Positions 1-6,956 are shown, numbered from the stretch's first letter. The stretch: 10,924 bases of DNA from Acholeplasma sp. CAG:878 (GCA_000432255.1 HF989896.1:1-10924); one strand, 5' to 3'. Notes: generated from the letters alone by a model not told the origin. Numbers and translations are program-made.

Positions 1-32
1 AACTCATTGTATACATTATTTAACATAACCAT
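1..32 (-). CDS. 5' end of an unidentified gene, cut by the window edge
   Basis: Only about ten codons are visible (reading MVMLNNVYNE), too few to identify a product. The ATG whose last base is 32 is preferred because the Shine-Dalgarno AGGAG (42-46) lies nine bases upstream; the in-frame ATG at 39-41 directly abuts AGGAG and the one at 24-26 is fifteen bases away. It lies downstream of the histidine kinase in the same direction, with a 55-base gap that holds a possible promoter, so it may be transcribed separately or by read-through. Confidence 0.5.
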   Translation of the reverse strand, partial: MVMLNNVYNE

Positions 33-55
33 ATTGCTCATCTCCTACTATCTAA

Positions 56-84
56 ATAGTAACACATAACTATTTACTTTTCAA
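56..84 (-). promoter_or_regulatory. possible promoter for the left-edge gene
   Basis: On the minus strand TTGAAA (79-84) and TACTAT (56-61) are 17 bases apart, a moderate match to a sigma-A promoter. The short inverted repeat ACTAT-TTAG-ATAGT follows directly. It lies just after the histidine kinase stop codon. The -10 box matches at only four of six bases, so this is tentative. Confidence 0.35.
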
Positions 85-87
85 GTA

Positions 88-2292
88 TTATTCATCTAAA
101 TATTTTTTAATTACATTAAATATACTTATAAACTCTTTAATTAAATTATTAAAATTTTTATTTATATAATTTACATCATTATTTTTAGATTTTAATTGAT
201 GTTTATAAGCAATTCTTGCTTGTTTTTTTAAGCCTATTGCCTGAGCTTCTTCTTTAATAGTTTTAACTAAAGTATAATAATCACTCGTATTGTTATTATT
301 TTTATATTCATATAATTTTTGAAATTCGCCTTCAATTCTATACAACCATTTTTTTAATACTTTATTGTACATATCAACATTACCAAACAAGTATATAGCA
401 TAGTCTACATTTATTCCATTTTCTTTTAAATAATTAAGATTAAATTTTTCTGAATTTTTTTCCTCACTATCAAATATTTTATTAATTTTTGTTCTTATTT
501 GGTCTTTATTAAATGGTTTAGCAATGTAGTCTACAAATCCTTCTTTTAAGTATTTATCATATGCTCCTGCTATTGCATCAGCTGTTAAAGCAATAACTGG
601 TGTTTGGATATTTTGTTTTCTAATTTCTTGTAAGGCGGTAACTCCGTCCATTAAAGGCATCATAATATCCATTAAAATTAAATCATATTTATTTGTTTTA
701 AGTTTTTCTAGACATTCTACTCCATTATAACATTCATCAATTATTTTAAATTGTAATGGTTCAAGCGTTTTTTTAGCTACTTTTATGTTTAATTTATTGT
801 CATCGACAACTAAAACTGTTTTATCATTATATGTTTTAAATTTGTCTTCATCTAATAAAACACTGTTATTAACAACCGGAGCTGAAATCATGCTTATTTT
901 TTGAACTATTTCGGCAATAAAAGTAGAACCTTTTCCATATTCACTTTGAACTACTACCCTACCATTCATCATTTCGGCTAGTTTTTTAGTAATAGCAAGT
1001 CCTAACCCTGTTCCTTCTATTGCTGTATTTCCTCTTACATCTAGTCGTTCAAATTTAGTAAATAATTTGTTTATATCTTCTTTTTTAATACCTCTTCCTG
1101 TATCTTTAACAATTATATATAGTTTACATAAATCGTTTTGATTTATACATTTTATAATTAATTCTACTTTTCCTTTTTCAGTGTATTTAATGGCATTTGA
1201 AACTAAATTATTGATAATTTGTTTAACATATCCTTTATCGCCGATTAATTCGTATGGAACATCTTCTGCTATATTAATTGTATACTCGATTGGTTTATTT
1301 CCAATTCTTGCTCGATTAATCTTAGCTAATGAATTTATTTCTTCTTTAAAGTTATATGGCATTTCAACAATTTCCATTTTATTACTTTCTATTTTATTTA
1401 TATCCATTATGTTTCCAACAATTTCTAATAAAGTTTTAGATGATGTTAGTATATCAGTTAAATCTTCTTTCAATTCTGGTGCACAGTTTTCTTTAGAGTT
1501 AATTGCTTCTGATAAGCCGACAATTGCATTTAATGGGGTTCTTATTTCGTGTGACATACTTGATAAGAAATCACTTTTTGCTCTATTTGCTTTTTCTGCA
1601 TTTTCTTTAGCTATATTTAATTGTTCAATCAACTTTAAATCAGGATTTTCAATTGTATGATACATAAATACAACTAGAAACGAACAAAGCGAAGTTACTA
1701 ACAACAATTCTGGGATTTTCATTTGTAGATATACTATAGGTACAGCAAAAATACTAAACATTATCATTGGTAATACTTTTCTTTTATCAATTGTTTTTCT
1801 TTTAATTATTATATAAACGAACCAAAAAATCATATTTATGAATGATACTCCATATAAAAAGTAACAATTCATACCATATACATAAATAACATTATCTTGT
1901 TTATAATAATCAAATGGTAATATAAAATTTAAAATAAAACATGCAAAATATAATACAACCATAAAGATAATTGCTTTATTTTTAGTTATTTTAGGATTGC
2001 TTTCATTTTTGTTTCCAACATATAAAACATAAATACTAATTAAAAATGAAAAAGTTAACAAATAAAGTAAATAAAGTTTGACAATCAACCATCTAATAAA
2101 ACTAGTATCACTCAAATTCATATGAGCATATATTCCTAATATATCTAATACAACACCTATAATAGTTGATATTAATAAAATTAAATAGATTTTATTTTCA
2201 ATAGTTTTCTTTTTTTCTTTCTTTAAAAATAAAACTAAAATCAAAATTAAATAAAATAGACTTGCTATTAAAAGTGGTATACTAAAATGCAT
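88..2292 (-). CDS. membrane-bound hybrid histidine kinase (7TM sensor, HisKA, HATPase, REC, degenerate HPt-like tail)
   Basis: A 734-residue hybrid sensor kinase. Residues about 5-212 hold roughly seven hydrophobic segments, a 7TM-type sensor module with no large extracellular domain, so the ligand may be sensed within or near the membrane. A short coiled-coil linker (about 218-240) leads to the HisKA H-box SHEIRTP with phospho-accepting His248. The ATPase domain has its N-box around Asn366, G1 DTGRGI (397-402) and G2 EGTGLGL (426-432). The receiver domain (about 491-608) has Asp497/Asp498, acceptor Asp542 in LMDIMMP, Thr570 and Lys592, so it looks active. Residues about 615-734 resemble an HPt helix bundle, but the site expected to be His in the HxLK pattern is Lys677 (KTIK). 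The start has a good Shine-Dalgarno site (GGAGGT, 2299-2304). No DNA-binding response regulator is in the window, so the output is unknown. Confidence 0.93.
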   Translation of the reverse strand: MHFSIPLLIASLFYLILILVLFLKKEKKKTIENKIYLILLISTIIGVVLDILGIYAHMNLSDTSFIRWLIVKLYLLYLLTFSFLISIYVLYVGNKNESNPKITKNKAIIFMVVLYFACFILNFILPFDYYKQDNVIYVYGMNCYFLYGVSFINMIFWFVYIIIKRKTIDKRKVLPMIMFSIFAVPIVYLQMKIPELLLVTSLCSFLVVFMYHTIENPDLKLIEQLNIAKENAEKANRAKSDFLSSMSHEIRTPLNAIVGLSEAINSKENCAPELKEDLTDILTSSKTLLEIVGNIMDINKIESNKMEIVEMPYNFKEEINSLAKINRARIGNKPIEYTINIAEDVPYELIGDKGYVKQIINNLVSNAIKYTEKGKVELIIKCINQNDLCKLYIIVKDTGRGIKKEDINKLFTKFERLDVRGNTAIEGTGLGLAITKKLAEMMNGRVVVQSEYGKGSTFIAEIVQKISMISAPVVNNSVLLDEDKFKTYNDKTVLVVDDNKLNIKVAKKTLEPLQFKIIDECYNGVECLEKLKTNKYDLILMDIMMPLMDGVTALQEIRKQNIQTPVIALTADAIAGAYDKYLKEGFVDYIAKPFNKDQIRTKINKIFDSEEKNSEKFNLNYLKENGINVDYAIYLFGNVDMYNKVLKKWLYRIEGEFQKLYEYKNNNNTSDYYTLVKTIKEEAQAIGLKKQARIAYKHQLKSKNNDVNYINKNFNNLIKEFISIFNVIKKYLDE

Positions 2293-2304
2293 AAATTTAC
2301 CTCC

Positions 2305-2329
2305 AAAAAAAGTAAGATTACTCTTACTT
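2305..2329 (-). terminator. Rho-independent terminator between the HAD-PlsC gene and the kinase gene
   Basis: On the minus strand an 8-bp perfect stem (AAGTAAGA / TCTTACTT, loop GTAA) is followed by a run of seven T, the first two of which close the stem. It lies 25 bases after the upstream stop codon and ends right at the Shine-Dalgarno of the histidine kinase. It most simply ends the acyltransferase transcript. Because a TATAAT lies just upstream, it could also sit at the 5' end of the kinase mRNA. Confidence 0.65.
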
Positions 2330-2330
2330 A

Positions 2331-2359
2331 ATTATACAAAATTTTTACAAATTTTAAAA
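2331..2359 (-). promoter_or_regulatory. possible promoter of the histidine kinase gene
   Basis: A perfect TATAAT (2331-2336) lies 38 bases upstream of the kinase ATG, but the base 17 positions further up offers only TTTTAA (2354-2359, overlapping the acyltransferase stop) as a -35 box. Transcription would begin at the foot of the terminator-like hairpin. Weak -35, so tentative. Confidence 0.35.
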
Positions 2360-3727
2360 GGTTTTTACTTTTATTTTTTCTAAATTATCTCTAACTTGCT
2401 TATTTTCTTCCAAACATTCTCTTTGAACTTTTAAAAAGTGTTCCATGGCTTCTTCTTTTGTTCCTACCACCTTAAAAGGTTTTCCAAAATTAATAATAAC
2501 TTTAGAAGGAATATTTAATTCTTTAAGCCAAAGTGTTGTAATTGGTTGAATCCAAGCATCATTTTTCTTACCCAATATGATAAAAGAATCGTCAAATGTT
2601 CCAAAATCGTGACCTTTTTCTCTTCTTGTTGTTCCTTCAGCAAATATTCCAATACTCTGATTAACTTTTAAAAATCCATTCATATCTCTTATTGCTCTAA
2701 TATTATTAGCATCTTTATTATCACTTTTTCTGTCGATTGGAAAATATTCTAATCTTTTAAATGTTTTTGATGTCAGTTTACACAACAATCTATTTTTATT
2801 GTTATTAAATATACTATCGTCAGCTTTAAAAAATCTAAGTAAAGCTGCCCAATGAATGTTTTTTAAAATGATACTTGTTATAACAACGGGATCAAGTGTA
2901 CTTCTATGATTAGGAGCATATATAACAGGTTCATTTTCTACTGAAATTAAATTTTTTGAATTTATAATAATAGGTTTAAATTTTTGCATAACTAATGGAC
3001 TTACCAATTTTGCTTTATTAAAAAATATATCCGACTTTGCTGCTCTTTCATAAAATTTAATTTTAGTTTTACCTATTACTTCTTCTATTTTATCATTTGC
3101 TTCACTAAACTCTTTAAATCTTATTGTATCTTTGTTTTCTAAGACATCTTGGTTGTAATTTTCATCGATAAATAGAACTTTTAATCCTTGTTTTCTTAAT
3201 TCTTCAATTATTTCTTTTTTGTCATCAAATACAACATCTGGATTTCTACTTATTATTCCATTTATTTTACTTTCATCATCGGGATAAAAATAAATATCAT
3301 TGTTTTTAATGTTCAAACCATTTAATTTGCATTGAAGAATTGTAAAACTTTTAGCAATAAAACCTACTAAACTATTATCACAAGTTTTAGCTCTTGACGT
3401 ATGTATTTCAACGCTGTGGCCTTCTTTTATTTTTTTGTTTATGAAATCTCTTACTTCAGGTCTAAACTTATTTAACAGTGAAAACTTAACAAAATTAAAC
3501 CCAACCCAAAATTCATCTAATGCTTCTTTTGCTAATTTTTTAGCTTTTTCTTTCGAGCAGTTGTACTTATTTATAAAAAAGTTTTCCATATCAAAAATAT
3601 CTTCGACTTCTAATTCATTTGGCTTAACAACTACCATTCCTTTTTTTTCAAAAAATGGAATAGCAGTATTTTTTACAAATTCATTAAAATTAGTTAATGT
3701 ACCATCTAAATCTACTACTATTTTCAA
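2354..3727 (-). CDS. HAD-superfamily phosphatase fused to a PlsC-type 1-acylglycerol-3-phosphate acyltransferase
   Basis: A 457-residue two-domain protein. Residues 1 to about 215 are a HAD phosphatase of the short 5'-nucleotidase-like kind: motif I DLDGT (Asp6, Asp8), motif II HTSR (Ser111) and motif IV VFDDK (Asp168/169), with a helical cap between. Residues about 225-457 are a lysophospholipid acyltransferase: motif I NHRSTLD (His274, Asp279), FPIDR (329-333), FAEGTTRR (362-369) and QPITT (394-398). The PlsC family acylates lysophosphatidic acid to phosphatidic acid at the membrane; no clear membrane helix is seen here. The substrate of the HAD half is unknown. The start is a TTG: DLDGT lies at residues 6-10, so no later start is possible, and a strong AGAGGGGG site lies eight bases upstream. 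Both active sites look intact. SerB-like HAD-PlsC fusions are known in actinobacteria, but this HAD half looks different. Confidence 0.88.
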   Translation of the reverse strand: MKIVVDLDGTLTNFNEFVKNTAIPFFEKKGMVVVKPNELEVEDIFDMENFFINKYNCSKEKAKKLAKEALDEFWVGFNFVKFSLLNKFRPEVRDFINKKIKEGHSVEIHTSRAKTCDNSLVGFIAKSFTILQCKLNGLNIKNNDIYFYPDDESKINGIISRNPDVVFDDKKEIIEELRKQGLKVLFIDENYNQDVLENKDTIRFKEFSEANDKIEEVIGKTKIKFYERAAKSDIFFNKAKLVSPLVMQKFKPIIINSKNLISVENEPVIYAPNHRSTLDPVVITSIILKNIHWAALLRFFKADDSIFNNNKNRLLCKLTSKTFKRLEYFPIDRKSDNKDANNIRAIRDMNGFLKVNQSIGIFAEGTTRREKGHDFGTFDDSFIILGKKNDAWIQPITTLWLKELNIPSKVIINFGKPFKVVGTKEEAMEHFLKVQRECLEENKQVRDNLEKIKVKTF

Positions 3728-3753
3728 AGTACTTTCCCCCTCTAATTATATTT

Positions 3754-3782
3754 ATCTTAACACAATTTGAGTAAACATTCAA
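3754..3782 (-). promoter_or_regulatory. probable promoter of the HAD-PlsC gene
   Basis: On the minus strand TTGAAT (3777-3782) and TAAGAT (3754-3759) are separated by 17 bases, giving a start about 20 bases before the TTG codon, just ahead of the Shine-Dalgarno. A better-looking TATAAT at 3745-3750 would start transcription inside the Shine-Dalgarno, so it is less likely to be the -10 box. No convincing terminator lies between the ABC-F stop and this site, so read-through from the ABC-F gene is possible. Confidence 0.4.
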
Positions 3783-3803
3783 TTAACAAAGTGTAAAGTA
3801 ATG

Positions 3804-5396
3804 TTAAATTTTTGATTTATAATAATCATAATTACCAATATATTTAGTAATTTTACAATTATTTAATTCTAATATGTTATTTGCTAATTTATTTATAAAG
3901 TATCTATCATGAGATACAAATAAAATTGTTCCATTAAATTCCATTAAAGCTTCTTCTAACATTTCTCTTGTGTCAATATCAATATGATTAGTTGGTTCAT
4001 CTAATATTAAAAAATTATAAGAATCTTGAATCAAGCAAAATAATTTTAATCTAACTTTCTCACCACCAGATAAATATTTTATTTTTTTATAAATATTATC
4101 ATTTACAAACAAATACTTAAATAAAGCACTCCTTAAATGTTCTTCTATACCTACAAAATATTTTCTTGCTTCTTCTAATACACTTAAATCTGAATTTTCA
4201 AAATTGATTTCTTGTGGTATATAACCAATTTTAACATTAGAACCTAATTTTATATTATCGTTTCCTTTTAATATTTCTTTAATTAAAGTTGTTTTCCCAC
4301 TACCATTTACTCCAACTAGACAAGCCACATCTTTATAGTATAAATTCAAATTTAGATTTTTAAAAATAACTTTATTTGGATATTCTAAATTAAGGTTTTC
4401 TATTTTTAAGACTTCTTTTCCACTTCTGCCACTATTTTCAATATTTATATTTAACTTTTTATTAGTTTTTGGTTTATCTAGTTTTTCCATTTTTTCTAAT
4501 CGTTTTTTTATACTATTTGCTCTTCTAAAAAATATATCTCCTCCATGCTCACCACATAATTTTCCAAATTCTTGAAGTTTTTTTATTGATTTTTTCATTG
4601 CTTCAATTTGTTTTTGCTGGTCTTTATAACTTTTAATTTCCAATAAAATTCTGTTTTCATTTTCTTTAATAAAATAACTATAATTTCCAAAATAAGTTTC
4701 AATTCCTCTTTTGGTTAATAAAAATATTTTGTTAACAACATTATCCATAAAATATCTATCATGTGATATTATAACAACTGTTTTATTGAAATTTTTAAGA
4801 AACCTCTCTAACCACTCAACTTTGTTTATATCTAAATGATTAGTCGGTTCATCTAATAACAATATATCTGGTTCTTGTAGTAATAATCTAACAAGAGATA
4901 CTATAGTTTTTTCTCCTCCCGATAATGAATTATAATTTCTTTCTAACATATTATCAGTTATTTCAAAAGCAGGAAGTATTTTTTTTATTTTTGTGTCATA
5001 TTCGTACCCACCCATATTTATAAACTTTTCTTGTAAATTTGTGTATTTCAAAATCGTTTTTAAATTTCCATTTATTAATTCTTGTTCGTATTTTTCTAAT
5101 TGTTCTTTTACATTTAATATTTCTTCAAATGAACTATTAATATAATCTATAACTTTAACGTCACACACTTCTGGTATCTGACTTAAATAACCTATTTTTG
5201 TATTCTTTCTTACAGATATAGTACCACTATTAACATTTTCAATTCCAGTAATCAACTTTAAAATGGTACTTTTTCCACTCCCATTACTACCGATTAAACC
5301 AACTTTATCACCAAAGTTTATGGTTAAATCGATATTATTTAATACATTATTAAATCCGTATGATTTACATACTTTACTCAAATTTATATCTATCAT
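3804..5396 (-). CDS. ABC-F family ATPase, likely ribosome-protection (antibiotic resistance) type
   Basis: A soluble 530-residue protein with two ATP-binding cassettes and no membrane segment, as in the ABC-F family that acts on ribosomes. Cassette 1: Walker A GSNGSGKS (36-43), signature LSGGEK (158-163), Walker B LLLDEP with Glu183, switch His212. Cassette 2: Walker A GVNGSGKT (362-369), signature LSGGEK (442-447), Walker B LILDEP with Glu467, switch His496. A charged helical linker lies between (about 241-325); in this family it reaches toward the peptidyl-transferase centre. The long EttA-type arm insertion in cassette 1 is not apparent. The start is ATG 5394-5396, with GGGAG eight bases upstream; an in-frame TTG at 5409-5411 overlaps that site and is rejected. 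Length and the attenuator upstream match resistance ABC-F proteins such as VmlR and Lmo0919, but which drug class, if any, cannot be read from the sequence. A housekeeping YdiF-like role is the alternative. Confidence 0.92.
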   Translation of the reverse strand: MIDINLSKVCKSYGFNNVLNNIDLTINFGDKVGLIGSNGSGKSTILKLITGIENVNSGTISVRKNTKIGYLSQIPEVCDVKVIDYINSSFEEILNVKEQLEKYEQELINGNLKTILKYTNLQEKFINMGGYEYDTKIKKILPAFEITDNMLERNYNSLSGGEKTIVSLVRLLLQEPDILLLDEPTNHLDINKVEWLERFLKNFNKTVVIISHDRYFMDNVVNKIFLLTKRGIETYFGNYSYFIKENENRILLEIKSYKDQQKQIEAMKKSIKKLQEFGKLCGEHGGDIFFRRANSIKKRLEKMEKLDKPKTNKKLNINIENSGRSGKEVLKIENLNLEYPNKVIFKNLNLNLYYKDVACLVGVNGSGKTTLIKEILKGNDNIKLGSNVKIGYIPQEINFENSDLSVLEEARKYFVGIEEHLRSALFKYLFVNDNIYKKIKYLSGGEKVRLKLFCLIQDSYNFLILDEPTNHIDIDTREMLEEALMEFNGTILFVSHDRYFINKLANNILELNNCKITKYIGNYDYYKSKI

Positions 5397-5409
5397 TTTA
5401 TCATCTCCC

Positions 5410-5442
5410 AAAATAAAAACTATATAGGCACCTATATAGTTT
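5410..5442 (-). terminator. intrinsic terminator in the ABC-F leader
   Basis: On the minus strand AAACTATATAGG-TG-CCTATATAGTTT forms an almost uninterrupted stem (about 11 bp with a four-base loop) followed by TTATTTT. It ends directly at the Shine-Dalgarno of the ABC-F gene, so it can only act as a premature terminator, not as the end of an upstream gene. Its first arm can instead pair with upstream leader sequence. Confidence 0.85.
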
Positions 5443-5492
5443 AAATATAGATGCAGGCACGATTAAAACTCACACCTGCATTTCATTTTTAT

Positions 5493-5555
5493 TTAATGAG
5501 ATGAAGGTGTGTTATTTAAAGTATACATGATTACTTTTCCAATATATTTTTTCAT
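5493..5555 (-). CDS. 20-codon leader peptide upstream of the ABC-F gene
   Basis: A short ORF (beginning MKKYIGKV and ending NNTPSSH, TAA stop) with a strong Shine-Dalgarno AGGAAGG (5564-5570) eight bases before the ATG, lying about 15 bases after the predicted transcription start. Its codons 13-18 form one arm of the first hairpin and its Shine-Dalgarno and start form the other, so translation and folding are coupled. There are no runs of one amino acid, unlike amino-acid biosynthesis attenuators, which fits sensing of ribosome inhibition rather than of a charged tRNA. The peptide itself probably has no separate function. Confidence 0.75.
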   Translation of the reverse strand: MKKYIGKVIMYTLNNTPSSH

Positions 5556-5576
5556 AAATAACACCTTCCTACTTAA

Positions 5577-5605
5577 ATTATATATTATTTTTTTGATTTT
5601 GACAA
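5577..5605 (-). promoter_or_regulatory. strong sigma-A promoter of the ABC-F leader
   Basis: On the minus strand TTGTCA (5600-5605) and a perfect TATAAT (5577-5582) are separated by exactly 17 bases, starting a transcript at about 5570, right at the leader-ORF Shine-Dalgarno. The promoter begins 30 bases after the hydrogenase stop codon and makes the ABC-F gene independent of it. A near-consensus constitutive promoter followed by an attenuator is the usual layout for ABC-F resistance genes. Confidence 0.88.
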
Positions 5606-5634
5606 CAAATTTATAAAGCTTACTTTAAAAATTA

Positions 5635-6921
5635 CTATTTAATTTTATAACTCTCATCTATAAACTTTGTGTGTAATAATTTTATTGCTTTACTGCTCAT
5701 TGGATAATCTAAATAATTTTTATATAAATTTATTACATTTATATTTTCATATGAATATCTAATTTTTAAATCCGAATCATTCTTGTATAAAGAATTTATT
5801 CGTTTTAGCCTTACATCATCATCAAGAGGAATCGTAGTTTTAGGTTGTCCACCACCTGCTATACATCCTCCACGACAGGCCATTACCTCGATAAAAGCGT
5901 ATTCATCTAACTTGTCGAATAATTTTCTAACATTTTTTATTTGCGACACACTAGCTATTTTAAATGGTTTTCCTAAAAGAGTAAATGAGGCTTCTTTTAT
6001 ACCATTTAATCCTCTAACTGGTTTAAAATCTAAAAATTCTTCTTTATTTTTACCAGTTACTATGTAATTAAGTGTTCTTAAAATTGCTTCACTTACGCCT
6101 CCTGTTGCGCCAAATATTAATCCCGCTCCACTTCCTTTATCCATGATGTTATCATAACTACTGTCTTCTAGAGAATTTAAATCGATATTTTCTTCTTTTA
6201 ACCAAATAGCAAATTCTCGAGTTGTTATTACATAATCTATATCGTTATTTCTTTTAATTTCTTCTTTTTTTGCTGTACAAGGAGTTAAGGCAATACTTAC
6301 TATATTTTCTTTTTTTATATTGTTAATACTACAAAAATAGTCTTTAATAATTGCTCCTTGGATGCCAATTGGACTTTTTGTCGTAGATAAATTAGGAATA
6401 AGTTCTGGTTTAAAAATCTCTACATATTTAACCCAAGCAGGACAACAACTTGTAAATAGTGGCAGTTTATTATTTTTAACTCTTTTTAGTAATTCACTTG
6501 CTTCTTCTAAAATTGTTAAATCTGCTCCAAATGTTGTATCAAAAACATAATCTGCTCCTAATATTCTTAAAGCCTTAATCATCTTTCCTTCAACAAAAAA
6601 ACCAGCATCTAAACCAAATTCTTCTCCTAATGCTACTCTTACAGCAGGAGCAGTTTGAAAAATAAATATTTTATTTTTTTGTTTAATTTGTTTTTTTAAT
6701 TTTATGTAATCGTAAACTTCATGTAAACTATTAGTAGGACACACTAATGTACATTGTCCACAATTAATACAAACTGGTTCTTTTTTTATTTCGTATTTTT
6801 CGTATACACAAGATGAATACTTACAAACCGACTTACATGTACCACATGAAATACACTTACTGATATCTCTAGTTATTGATATATTATCTTTATTTATTGG
6901 TACTCTTTTTACATCAAACAT
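5635..6921 (-). CDS. monomeric [FeFe]-hydrogenase with two N-terminal [4Fe-4S] clusters (M2 type)
   Basis: A 428-residue enzyme of the iron-only hydrogenase family, which interconverts protons plus electrons and H2. The N-terminus has two [4Fe-4S] motifs: Cys23/26/29/33 and Cys51/54/57/61; Cys38 is extra. The H-cluster domain has L1 TSCCPAW (157-163, ligand Cys160, proton-path Cys159), L2 TPCTAKKEE (213-221, Cys215) and L3 EVMACRGGCIAGGGQP (345-360, Cys349 and Cys353). The C-terminal small-subunit-like tail contains LLHTKF. All cluster ligands are present, so it looks active. L2 has Thr where the best-studied enzymes have Met (MPC), and the short domain layout recalls the less-studied group B enzymes rather than CpI. 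The start has AGGAGA (6925-6930) three bases after a T-tract. It follows rubrerythrin by 20 bases with a terminator between. HydE/F/G maturases are not in the window. Confidence 0.93.
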   Translation of the reverse strand: MFDVKRVPINKDNISITRDISKCISCGTCKSVCKYSSCVYEKYEIKKEPVCINCGQCTLVCPTNSLHEVYDYIKLKKQIKQKNKIFIFQTAPAVRVALGEEFGLDAGFFVEGKMIKALRILGADYVFDTTFGADLTILEEASELLKRVKNNKLPLFTSCCPAWVKYVEIFKPELIPNLSTTKSPIGIQGAIIKDYFCSINNIKKENIVSIALTPCTAKKEEIKRNNDIDYVITTREFAIWLKEENIDLNSLEDSSYDNIMDKGSGAGLIFGATGGVSEAILRTLNYIVTGKNKEEFLDFKPVRGLNGIKEASFTLLGKPFKIASVSQIKNVRKLFDKLDEYAFIEVMACRGGCIAGGGQPKTTIPLDDDVRLKRINSLYKNDSDLKIRYSYENINVINLYKNYLDYPMSSKAIKLLHTKFIDESYKIK

Positions 6922-6931
6922 AACTTCTCCT

Positions 6932-6956
6932 AAAAAAGCAACTAGTAATTAGTTGC
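6932..6956 (-). terminator. intercistronic terminator overlapping the end of the rubrerythrin gene
   Basis: On the minus strand GCAACTA-ATTAC-TAGTTGC (7-bp perfect stem, 5-base loop) is followed by six T. The hairpin contains the last codons and the TAG stop of rubrerythrin, so a ribosome finishing rubrerythrin could melt it. It probably lets only part of the transcripts through to the hydrogenase. Confidence 0.75.

Larger units (their letters stand above)
5410..5570 (-). promoter_or_regulatory. ribosome-mediated transcription attenuator controlling the ABC-F gene
   Basis: Six segments can pair in two exclusive ways. Arm 1 (5555-5568, leader-ORF Shine-Dalgarno and start) is complementary to arm 2 (5503-5518, leader codons 13-18) apart from a two-base bulge. 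Arm 2 also matches arm 3: AGGTGTG at 5471-5477 with CACACCT at 5505-5511. Arm 3 also pairs with arm 4 (ATGCAGG/CCTGCAT; 5475-5481 with 5451-5457). Arm 4 plus the bases after it (5445-5454) can pair over 10 bp, with one G-U, with the first arm and loop of the terminator (5428-5437). Pairing 1:2, 3:4, 5:6 gives termination; 2:3 with 4:5 gives read-through. A ribosome held at early leader codons would cover arm 1 and favour read-through; one reaching the stop codon would cover arm 2 and leave 3:4 free. The pairings are seen; the switching is inferred from known ABC-F leaders. Confidence 0.78.

Noticed and set aside
1181..1660. Plus-strand open frame of 159 codons inside the histidine kinase gene
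   Set aside because: It lies antisense to the conserved HisKA/HATPase coding region, has no recognisable domain, and is explained by the opposite-strand gene.
3435..3770. Plus-strand open frame of 111 codons opposite the HAD domain
   Set aside because: Antisense shadow of a conserved domain; no Shine-Dalgarno or family features.
3783..3803. Imperfect inverted repeat just after the ABC-F stop as a terminator
   Set aside because: The arms are short, A/T-only and bulged, with no T-run; read-through into the HAD-PlsC gene cannot be excluded.
5397..5411. Longer ABC-F start at TTG 5409-5411
   Set aside because: It overlaps the Shine-Dalgarno of the ATG at 5394-5396 and the T-tract of the terminator, and has no ribosome binding site of its own.
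5397..5605. Metabolite riboswitch or T-box in the ABC-F leader
   Set aside because: No T-box specifier or known riboswitch core is seen, and a well-formed leader ORF explains the pairing alternatives.
5614..5627. Small hairpin after the hydrogenase stop as a terminator (TAAAG-TAAG-CTTTA)
   Set aside because: Only five weak A/T-rich pairs and no T-tract; not convincing.
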